From: UBA1359 sp029570385
GTDB taxonomy: Bacteria; Patescibacteriota; Patescibacteriia; Patescibacteriales; Patescibacteriaceae
NCBI GenBank assembly: GCA_035351315.1
Contig: DAOPVX010000002.1
Location: 1-64,000, forward strand
Direction of reading: 5' to 3'
DNA length: 64,000 nucleotides
Program-made: the position numbers and the translations under genes
Notes under the pieces: model-generated
Seen by the model: the letters and a program-made list of their open reading frames with translations, nothing else
Database searches by the model: none
What the model was told of the DNA's origin: nothing
Shown here: piece after piece, positions 58,643 to 64,000 of the stretch
Layout: each line of letters begins with the position of its first letter
Numbering within the stretch: the first letter of the stretch is position 1

Positions 58643-60277
58643 ATGACCAAACCGTTAATCACCAGCAAATTTTTTAATCGCTGGTTAATTAGTCTGTTAA
58701 TAATTTTTGGTTTTTTATTGCTGTTAAGGAATAGTTTTAGTTATCTTGATCCTGATTTTGGCTGGCATTATCGGGTCGGTCAAGAGATTTGGCAAAGTCG
58801 TCAATTGCCACGGATTGAACATCATATTTTTCCAGTGGCTGGTCAGAACTGGGTTGATCACGAATGGTTGTCTAACTTATTGTTGTTTTTAATAACCGAT
58901 CTAGGTGGTTATTTCCTGCTCAGTCTGCTTTTCGCCGGCTTAATTATTCTAACCTGGTGGCTGTTAGCTCGATCAACTATCCGACATTGGCTTGATGGTC
59001 ACGGTGACTGCCTAATATTCTGGCTGCTTTTAATTATTGGTTTTGTAGCCTGTTTGTCTAATTTTGGCATCCGTATTCAGGAAATAACTGTTTTGTTTTT
59101 GTTGATTTTAAATTTGTGGCTAGCTAAGGTTACCCGACAACGATTATGGCGGCCGTGGGAAATAATTGCTTTACCAGTCTTTTTTTGGTTGTGGGCCTGT
59201 CTGCATGGTGGATTTTTAATTGGTTTAGCCGTGATTATAACTTGGACATTTTTTCGCGGAATTCTTTATTATTTACATCGTCATCAGCGGTCAGCGGTTA
59301 GTCCGACCAATTTGCTACCACTGAAAACTATTAAACAGTCAACCATCGTTGCTGGTTTATCTTTAGTAGCTACCTTTTTAACGCCGTATGGTTGGCGTCT
59401 GTATAGTTTTCTGGCTGATTATCAGAGTAACCGGGCTTATTTAAAGTTTATCCAAGAATGGCAGCCAATGACTGAAGCTATTTGGAGCTGGCGAATGCTT
59501 TATAGTTTATTTTTTGGAATGGCTTTAGTGCTATTGTATTTTCATCGGCGCAACCAAGCCAAAACTGATCGGCAAATTATTCAATGGTTATGGCAGCAAG
59601 ATTGGTGGTCGTTACTATTGTCTTTGATAATGTTTATAGCGGCTTGGCGTTCTTTGCGCCATTTCCCATTATTTTTTGTAGTTTCTTTACCGTGGTTAGC
59701 CGGCTTTTATTATCACTCTTGGCAGGATTGCCATTTTCAGCCGAGTCGTTGGCCGGCTTATCTAAAATGGTTTATTTCGGCGGTAGCTATCTTGTCAATC
59801 GTCATTATACCGATAAGCACTCATTGGACAAATCAGCCAACCACTGATTATTGTGCCAAATATCCCTGTTCCGCTTTAGATTACTTGCGCCAATCGCCTT
59901 ATCATAATTGGCCAACCATTGTTGATTATGGTTGGGGTGGTTATTTTTATTGGCAATGGCCAGAGAAATCCATTTTCATTGATGGCCGTTTGCCACAATA
60001 CCCTTGGCGCGACCGGACGCTCATTGAACATTATAGCCGTTTCTTTATTGAGTCGGATATTAAGGATGCCTTAAATGATTATGATTTATCAGTTATCGTT
60101 TTAGCTCAACCGGCGCCTGTTAAGTTTAACTGGTTAGAAACTTGGTTGCTTGGCCGTGGCCAGCAAACTACAGATTATGAAACTTCTCAGGAAGTATTCC
60201 GTCGAGCTATGCTGAAATTACCAAATTGGCGCTTAGTTTATTCTGATATGGTAGCCACGGTTTATGTCCGGCAATAA
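58643..60277 (+). CDS. Polytopic membrane protein, GT-C glycosyltransferase-like
   Basis: A 544-residue protein with about ten transmembrane helices and a soluble C-terminal part. The first outer loop reads DPDFGWHYRVGQEIWQSR, then IEHHIFPVAGQNWVDHEWLS. An acidic Asp pair followed by an H-E-W-L-S motif is typical of GT-C-like lipid-linked sugar transferases in many Patescibacteria. The C-terminal segment has IFIDGRLPQYPWRDRTLIEHY. The donor is probably a polyprenyl-phosphate sugar such as that made by the next gene. The start of that gene overlaps its end by 14 bases. The exact substrate is unknown. Confidence 0.75.
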   Translation: MTKPLITSKFFNRWLISLLIIFGFLLLLRNSFSYLDPDFGWHYRVGQEIWQSRQLPRIEHHIFPVAGQNWVDHEWLSNLLLFLITDLGGYFLLSLLFAGLIILTWWLLARSTIRHWLDGHGDCLIFWLLLIIGFVACLSNFGIRIQEITVLFLLILNLWLAKVTRQRLWRPWEIIALPVFFWLWACLHGGFLIGLAVIITWTFFRGILYYLHRHQRSAVSPTNLLPLKTIKQSTIVAGLSLVATFLTPYGWRLYSFLADYQSNRAYLKFIQEWQPMTEAIWSWRMLYSLFFGMALVLLYFHRRNQAKTDRQIIQWLWQQDWWSLLLSLIMFIAAWRSLRHFPLFFVVSLPWLAGFYYHSWQDCHFQPSRWPAYLKWFISAVAILSIVIIPISTHWTNQPTTDYCAKYPCSALDYLRQSPYHNWPTIVDYGWGGYFYWQWPEKSIFIDGRLPQYPWRDRTLIEHYSRFFIESDIKDALNDYDLSVIVLAQPAPVKFNWLETWLLGRGQQTTDYETSQEVFRRAMLKLPNWRLVYSDMVATVYVRQ

Positions 60278-61016
60278 GCGGATAACTCTTGATTTATGTC
60301 TGCCGGTTTATAATGAGGCAGCTATCTTAGCGAGTAATGTCCAGAGAATTGTAGACTTTATTAGTAGCAATCAATTAGCCGTTGACTGTCGTCTTATTAT
60401 TTTAGTAAATGGTTCAACTGATCAGTCACTTCAGATTGCTCAAGAATTAAGTCAGCGCTGGCCAAACCTTGTTAGTTATAAAAATTATGAAGTGGCTAGT
60501 CGCGGGTCAGCTTTATTGGCTTACGCTGATATTAGTCCGGCTGATTGGTGGGGTTTTATGGATATTGATTTGGCAGTTGATTTGGCTAGTCTACAGCAAT
60601 TTTTTAAGTTGATGGTTGATCAGTCAGCCGATGTTTTGTTAGCTTCTAGATTAATGCCCCAAAGTTCTTATAAGCACAAACTGACCAGAAAAATTATATC
60701 AGTAGTTTATAATCAGTTAGCTCGTTTTGCTTTAAAAACTTCAGTTAAAGATCATCAATGTGGTTTTAAATTCATTAGCCAATCATGGTGGAAAACTCTC
60801 CGACCATATTTACAAGATTCTCGTTGGTTTTTAGATACAGAAATTATTGCCTGGACGACCAAATTAGGTGGTAGAATAGTTGAAATACCGGTTGATTGGG
60901 TTAACAATCGCTATCATATTCGGCCGACTAAAATTAAATTAATTCGCGATATAAGCAATTTTTTAATTAATCTATATTGTTTAAGAAAGCGCCTGCGCGC
61001 TCATCGCTCATCATAA
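60264..61016 (+). CDS. GT2 glycosyltransferase, polyprenyl-phosphate sugar synthase-like
   Basis: A 250-residue GT2 enzyme of the dolichyl-phosphate mannosyltransferase type. LDLCLPVYNEAAILASNV marks the donor site, the metal motif is WGFMDIDLAVD, and VKDHQCGFKFISQSWWKTL and WFLDTEIIAWTTKLGG are conserved in this group. IPVDWVNNRYHIRPTKIKL ends the domain. Unlike the four tandem GT2 enzymes it would make a lipid-linked monosaccharide for use outside the membrane. Its overlap with the GT-C-like gene supports a donor-transferase pair. Confidence 0.85.
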   Translation: MSGNKRITLDLCLPVYNEAAILASNVQRIVDFISSNQLAVDCRLIILVNGSTDQSLQIAQELSQRWPNLVSYKNYEVASRGSALLAYADISPADWWGFMDIDLAVDLASLQQFFKLMVDQSADVLLASRLMPQSSYKHKLTRKIISVVYNQLARFALKTSVKDHQCGFKFISQSWWKTLRPYLQDSRWFLDTEIIAWTTKLGGRIVEIPVDWVNNRYHIRPTKIKLIRDISNFLINLYCLRKRLRAHRSS

Positions 61017-61092
61017 TCGTAACTTGAATTAGAATTAATTTAAGAAGTTTTAAGCTATTGCCTTTTTAATATTTCTTTGATAAAGTTGAGCC

Positions 61093-61115
61093 AGCAATTT
61101 TGAAATTGCTTTTTT
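61093..61115 (+). terminator. Hairpin and T-run directly before tRNA-Lys
   Basis: AGCAATT and AATTGCT (7 bp, 4-base loop) are followed by six T that run straight into the first base of tRNA-Lys. It fits a terminator for the GT-C/GT2 operon; it could also be the 5' end of the tRNA precursor. Confidence 0.6.
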
Positions 61116-61188
61116 GCGCCGTTAGCTCAGTTGGTAGAGCAACTGCCTTTTAAGCAGATGGTCACTGGTTCGAGTCCAGTACGGCGTA
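61116..61188 (+). tRNA. tRNA-Lys (anticodon TTT)
   Basis: A 73-base tRNA. The acceptor stem GCGCCGT pairs with ACGGCGT (a first G-U pair), with discriminator A. D-arm TAGCTCAGTTGGTAGAGC; anticodon loop CTTTTAA; T-arm CTGG TTCGAGT CCAG. The CCA tail is not encoded. Confidence 0.95.
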
Positions 61189-61211
61189 CTCAATGAATCA
61201 CCTGGCGTTAA

Positions 61212-61287
61212 GCCACCCTAGCTCAGTTGGCAGAGCAACGGTTTTGTAAACCGTAGGTCGTCGGTTCAAGCCCGACGGGTGGCTCCA
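61212..61287 (+). tRNA. tRNA-Thr (anticodon TGT)
   Basis: A 76-base tRNA. The acceptor stem GCCACCC pairs with GGGTGGC, discriminator T, and an encoded CCA at 61285-61287. Anticodon arm ACGGT, loop TTTGTAA, ACCGT; T-arm GTCGG TTCAAGC CCGAC. It lies 23 bases after tRNA-Lys, probably in one transcript. Confidence 0.95.
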
Positions 61288-61293
61288 AATCAT

Positions 61294-61324
61294 AAAAAAA
61301 CAACCCAATCCGGGTTGTTTTTTT
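61294..61324. terminator. Bidirectional terminator between tRNA-Thr and rpmB
   Basis: A stem of CAACCC with GGGTTG extended by A7 and T7 tracts around a 5-base loop. It can stop both the tRNA transcript and the opposite rpmB transcript. Confidence 0.88.
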
Positions 61325-61340
61325 ATTGAAGAAATCAAGA

Positions 61341-61523
61341 TTATTCTTTACCTTCCCATTTTTTAGCAGTTTTTAGGCAACTGGTACAAACCTTAATAGT
61401 GCCGCCGTCAACTTTACAATTTTGTAGGTTGATGCCTTGGCGGCGGATAGTTTTAATATTGGAGTGGGAGCGGCTAGCGCCCTTGGTGGCGCTGCGCTGG
61501 CAAATATCGCATTGCTTAGCCAT
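61341..61523 (-). CDS. rpmB: 50S ribosomal protein L28 (zinc-ribbon form)
   Basis: A 60-residue large-subunit protein. MAKQCDICQRSATKGASRSH and TIKVCTSCLKTAKK carry two C-x-x-C pairs, the zinc-binding form of L28. SHSNIKTIRRQGINLQ is the conserved rRNA-binding stretch. It stands alone on the minus strand, divergent from the site-2 protease gene. Confidence 0.95.
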   Translation of the reverse strand: MAKQCDICQRSATKGASRSHSNIKTIRRQGINLQNCKVDGGTIKVCTSCLKTAKKWEGKE

Positions 61524-61570
61524 AATTTTAGATTTATTATCAAAAAATAAACTAATTTAACCATTAGTCT

Positions 61571-61599
61571 TTAACTACCATAGCAAGTTTTGCTAAAAT
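61571..61599 (+). promoter_or_regulatory. Candidate promoter of the site-2 protease gene
   Basis: TTAACT at 61571-61576, a 17-base spacer and TAAAAT at 61594-61599 with an extended -10 TG. Weak but correctly placed; the ATG is at 61642. Confidence 0.4.
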
Positions 61600-61641
61600 A
61601 ATCAAGGCGTGTTAATCTGAGAACAGTTAATAATCAAGTTT

Positions 61642-62238
61642 ATGATTAGTTTATTTCAAATCATTATTTTTTTATTGTCAGCTATTTTGCATGAATATGG
61701 CCATGCCTGGATGGCGATGCGCCTAGGTGATGATACTGCCGAGCGAGCTGGCCGATTAACCCTTAATCCATTGGCCCATCTAGATTTGTTTGGTTCTTTA
61801 TTATTGCCGGGTATATTAATTTTAACAGGATCGCCGGTAGTTTTTGGTTATGCCAAGCCAGTGCCGATTAATTTACATAATTTGCGTGGCGGATTGGCTG
61901 GCCAGGCTAAAGTCGCTTTAGCAGGACCGGCGGCTAATTTGTTGTTAGCTCTAGCGGCCGCCGGGTCTATTCGTTACTTGGCGGGCGGTCTAATCTCGGA
62001 GTGGGGGCAGCTTTTAGCGGTGGTTGTCTTGATTAATTTAGTGTTGATGGTTTTTAATTTATTGCCGATTCCGCCGCTGGATGGTTCTAAAATTTTAGTA
62101 ACTATTTTGCCAAAATCGTGGCGCTATTCTTATCTAGCGACCGAGCGCTGGGGTTTCTTTATTTTATTAGCGATTATGTTAACTTGGCCGGAGCTGCTTT
62201 ATTATCCGGTTAGTTGGCTGCTCAGCATTCTCTTGTAA
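61642..62238 (+). CDS. Site-2 protease family (M50) membrane metalloprotease
   Basis: A 198-residue integral membrane protease with about five helices. The zinc motif is AILHEYGHAWMA (H-E-x-x-H) in the first helix and the third ligand region is FNLLPIPPLDGSKIL (N-x-x-P-x-x-P-L-D-G). GPAANLLLALAAAG lies between them. There is no PDZ domain. This short FtsH-independent type is widespread, and its substrate is unknown; regulated intramembrane proteolysis is inferred from the family. It precedes the str operon, which has its own promoter. Confidence 0.9.
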   Translation: MISLFQIIIFLLSAILHEYGHAWMAMRLGDDTAERAGRLTLNPLAHLDLFGSLLLPGILILTGSPVVFGYAKPVPINLHNLRGGLAGQAKVALAGPAANLLLALAAAGSIRYLAGGLISEWGQLLAVVVLINLVLMVFNLLPIPPLDGSKILVTILPKSWRYSYLATERWGFFILLAIMLTWPELLYYPVSWLLSILL

Positions 62239-62242
62239 AGCC

Positions 62243-62271
62243 TTGACTTCCCGATTCCTTTCTGCTAAATT
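62243..62271 (+). promoter_or_regulatory. str operon promoter (rpsL-rpsG)
   Basis: TTGACT at 62243-62248, a 17-base spacer and TAAATT at 62266-62271 with an extended -10 TG. The leader of about 78 bases contains a small hairpin (CTGGC at 62294-62298 with GCCAG at 62306-62310). Confidence 0.6.
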
Positions 62272-62356
62272 AATAAGCAACTAAGCACAATTCCTGGCTC
62301 GGATTGCCAGATTTATTTTAATTTTTAAGAAGAAAACTTAGGTTTTTATTGTTATT

Positions 62357-62779
62357 ATGCCAACTATTAATCAGTTAGTCCGTAAGCCGCGCACGACCAT
62401 CAGCCAGAAGAGCAAGTCGCCAGCCATGCAGGTTACAATGGATTCGTTGCATCGCAAGCGAAATATTATTCAACAAGGTTCGCCATTTAAGCGCGGCGTT
62501 TGTTTAAAAGTAACCACCACCACGCCGAAGAAACCGAACTCCGCTTTACGTAAGATTGCTCGTGTCCGCTTGTCTAATGGCATGGAGGTTACCGCTTACA
62601 TTCCGGGCGTTGGTCATAATTTACAAGAACACTCCATTGTTTTAATCAAGGGCGGCCGCACTAAAGATTTGCCCGGTGTCCGCTATAAGGTTATTCGTGG
62701 TGTTTATGATACTCAGGGTGTTGACGGCCGTCGCCAGAGCCGTAGTCTCTATGGCGCCAAAGCCCCTAAAGCTAAATAA
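62357..62779 (+). CDS. rpsL: 30S ribosomal protein S12
   Basis: A 140-residue decoding-centre protein. PTINQLVRKPRT at the start, then KRGVCLKVTTTTPKKPNSAL and RKIARVRLSNG, VTAYIPGVGHNLQEHS and KDLPGVRYKVIRGVYD are all conserved; the Lys of TPKKPNS and the PGVRY loop are the usual streptomycin-resistance positions and look wild type. An insertion near residues 20-32 is slightly unusual. It leads the str operon, 14 bases before rpsG. Confidence 0.97.
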   Translation: MPTINQLVRKPRTTISQKSKSPAMQVTMDSLHRKRNIIQQGSPFKRGVCLKVTTTTPKKPNSALRKIARVRLSNGMEVTAYIPGVGHNLQEHSIVLIKGGRTKDLPGVRYKVIRGVYDTQGVDGRRQSRSLYGAKAPKAK

Positions 62780-62793
62780 TTTTGTAGACTAAT

Positions 62794-63264
62794 ATGCGAG
62801 GAAAACAGGCGCCTAAGCGCGAAATAGTCGGTGATCCGAAGTATAATGATTTGGAAATCGCCAAACTAATTAATTATTTAATGAAAAACGGCAAGAAAAC
62901 TACTGCTGAACGTATCGTTTACGATTGTTTTGATATCTTAAAAGAAGAAACCAAGCAAGAGCCGCGTCATATCTTTAATAAAGGCTTAAAAATGATTTGT
63001 CCGTTAGTGGAAGTTCGTAGCCGTCGGGTTGGTGGGTCTAATTATCAGGTACCGCATCAGGTGCGCGGCGATCGTCGTTTTACTTTAGGCTGCCGTTGGT
63101 TATTGACAGCTGCTCGGGCTCGTAAAGGTCGTTCCATGGCTGAAAAATTAGCTGCCGAGATTCTGGACAGCATCAAGGGTGAGAGCGCTTCGGTTAAAAA
63201 GAAGCTAGACGTTCATCGTATGGCTGAAGCCAATAAGGCTTTTGCTCATTTTGCCCGCCACTAG
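62794..63264 (+). CDS. rpsG: 30S ribosomal protein S7
   Basis: A 156-residue primary 16S rRNA-binding protein that nucleates the 30S head. MRGKQAPKREIVGDPKYND begins it, and the conserved block VRSRRVGGSNYQVPHQVRGD is present, with KRWLLT-type (CRWLLTAARARKGRSMAEKL) and MAEANKAFAHFA at the end. The length is normal. A terminator hairpin follows before fusA. Confidence 0.97.
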   Translation: MRGKQAPKREIVGDPKYNDLEIAKLINYLMKNGKKTTAERIVYDCFDILKEETKQEPRHIFNKGLKMICPLVEVRSRRVGGSNYQVPHQVRGDRRFTLGCRWLLTAARARKGRSMAEKLAAEILDSIKGESASVKKKLDVHRMAEANKAFAHFARH

Positions 63265-63272
63265 TTTTTATT

Positions 63273-63309
63273 AAAACCGACCGATTTTTGACGAGTTCGT
63301 CGGTTTTTT
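63273..63309 (+). terminator. Hairpin between rpsG and fusA
   Basis: AAAACCGAC at 63273-63281 pairs with GTCGGTTTT at 63299-63307, followed by T and A. It fits an intrinsic terminator or a partial attenuator that lowers fusA expression from the rpsL promoter. Confidence 0.7.
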
Positions 63310-63340
63310 AATCTGCAAATTTTATTTTACTTTAATTTTT

Positions 63341-64000
63341 ATGCGTGAATTCAAGTTAGAAAACACTAGGAATATCGGAATCATGGCTCACATTGACGCC
63401 GGTAAAACTACTTTTACTGAGCGGGTTCTTTTTTATACTGGCAAGAAGCACAAAATCGGTGAAACTCATGATGGTCAAGCCGATATGGATTGGATGGAAC
63501 AGGAGAAAGAGCGGGGAATTACTATTACCTCAGCCGCCACGACTTGTTTTTGGAAAAATAATCGGATTAATATTATTGATACTCCCGGTCACGTTGATTT
63601 TACAGTTGAAGTTGAACGATCGTTACGGGTGCTAGACGGCGCGGTGGCGGTTTTTGATGGCGCGGCCGGTGTCGAGCCACAATCAGAAACGGTTTGGCGT
63701 CAGGCGGATAAATATCACGTGCCACGTTTATGCTTCGTTAACAAGATGGACAAGATGGGGGCTGATTTTATTATGAGCTTAAACTCTATCCGCGATCGCC
63801 TTAACTCCAAAGCGGTCGCTATCCAATTACCGATTGGCGCTGAAGATAATTTAGTCGGTATTATTGATTTATTACTTGAAAAGGCTTATGAATTTCATGG
63901 CCAGAATGGCGAGCAAATTACCGAGATTGAAATACCGGCTAATCTTAAAGATAAGGTTGCCAAATATCGCCATGAGATGATTGAAAAGATTGTTGAGTTG
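63341..64000 (+). CDS. fusA: Elongation factor G, N-terminal part (cut by window end)
   Basis: The translocation GTPase. The first 220 codons are open to the end of the window. The G domain is visible: MAHIDAGKTTFTERVL (P-loop), the switch-I region EQEKERGITITSAAT, DTPGHVDFTVEVERSL (switch II) and VNKMDKMGADF (N-K-x-D). The start follows ATTTTT with no Shine-Dalgarno. It is the third gene of the str operon after rpsL and rpsG. Confidence 0.95.
   Translation, partial: MREFKLENTRNIGIMAHIDAGKTTFTERVLFYTGKKHKIGETHDGQADMDWMEQEKERGITITSAATTCFWKNNRINIIDTPGHVDFTVEVERSLRVLDGAVAVFDGAAGVEPQSETVWRQADKYHVPRLCFVNKMDKMGADFIMSLNSIRDRLNSKAVAIQLPIGAEDNLVGIIDLLLEKAYEFHGQNGEQITEIEIPANLKDKVAKYRHEMIEKIVEL

Noticed and set aside
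62294..62310. A ribosomal-protein autoregulatory element in the rpsL leader
   Set aside because: The hairpin is only 5 bp and does not resemble a known S7 or S12 binding structure; it is noted with the promoter but not called.
1..64000. CRISPR arrays, insertion sequences, integrases or prophage
   Set aside because: No regularly spaced repeats, transposase or integrase motifs, or phage structural operon were seen; the single phage-like module at 9490 is part of a surface protein.
1..64000. UGA recoded as glycine, as in some Patescibacteria
   Set aside because: TGA ends several well-defined genes (ybeY, nrdG, galU), and RF2 with its UGA-dependent frameshift is present.

Overview
The window reads as a chromosomal segment of an anaerobic, small-genome bacterium of the Patescibacteria (Candidate Phyla Radiation), most like a Parcubacteria-type lineage. 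This is inferred from domain architecture, not from a database search. The clues are several housekeeping enzymes shorter than usual (PheT without its tRNA-binding domain, pyruvate kinase without its C-terminal domain, ComEC without its nuclease-like domain, a trimmed RelA/SpoT), GtrA/LCP/PEGA-type envelope proteins, giant secreted proteins that begin with a type IV secretion pilin-like module, class III ribonucleotide reductase, and sparse Shine-Dalgarno sequences. The genetic code is standard: TGA ends several genes, and prfB (RF2) is present with its +1 frameshift autoregulation site. No rRNA, CRISPR array, insertion sequence or prophage was seen. No gene-free stretch exceeds about 300 bases.

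Layout. 1-4162 (minus): LCP ligase, der, pth, and a possible HicB/HicA pair cut by the window edge. 4332-6565 (plus): lepB, hisS, rpsU, then a bidirectional terminator and relA on the minus strand. 8201-18760 (plus): the most distinctive region. Two tandem paralogous giant secreted proteins (858 and 1927 residues) share a signal peptide plus two-helix pilin-like module, followed by Ig-like, TIG, cysteine-rich and fibronectin-like domains. Two membrane-anchored proteins with calcium-binding thrombospondin type 3-like repeats come next. 18763-22095: ybeY, dgkA, ftsA, ftsZ. 22278-25716: nrdR, nrdD, a separately encoded glycyl-radical domain and nrdG, behind a promoter with two NrdR-box-like sites. 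25774-28616: a small membrane protein, prfB and comEC. 28687-38403: a tight run valS, mscS-like, tyrS, argS, pheS, pheT, gtrA.

38508-44149: khpA, trmD, an HD-domain gene with features unlike its neighbours, tRNA-Leu, parA-parB, a methyltransferase and a metallophosphoesterase. 44198-54674: a surface-glycan locus (an unknown anchored protein, rmlC/B/D/A for dTDP-rhamnose, a short pyruvate kinase, four GT2 glycosyltransferases, galU). 54675-58174: PEGA protein, murA, ctpA. 58235-64000: L27, a GT-C-like membrane protein, a GT2 enzyme, tRNA-Lys and tRNA-Thr, L28, a site-2 protease, then the str operon rpsL, rpsG, fusA (cut by the window end).

How it fits together. Much of the window builds and decorates a Gram-positive-like or monoderm envelope: dTDP-rhamnose and UDP-glucose supply, glycosyltransferases, LCP ligase, MurA, the undecaprenol/diacylglycerol kinase and FtsA/FtsZ. 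The giant secreted proteins are plausible attachment structures on that surface. The rest is translation machinery and anaerobic DNA precursor supply. Promoters are compact. Two divergent gene pairs appear to share a single -35 hexamer, two promoters look leaderless, and many start codons are preceded by TTT rather than by a purine-rich ribosome binding site.
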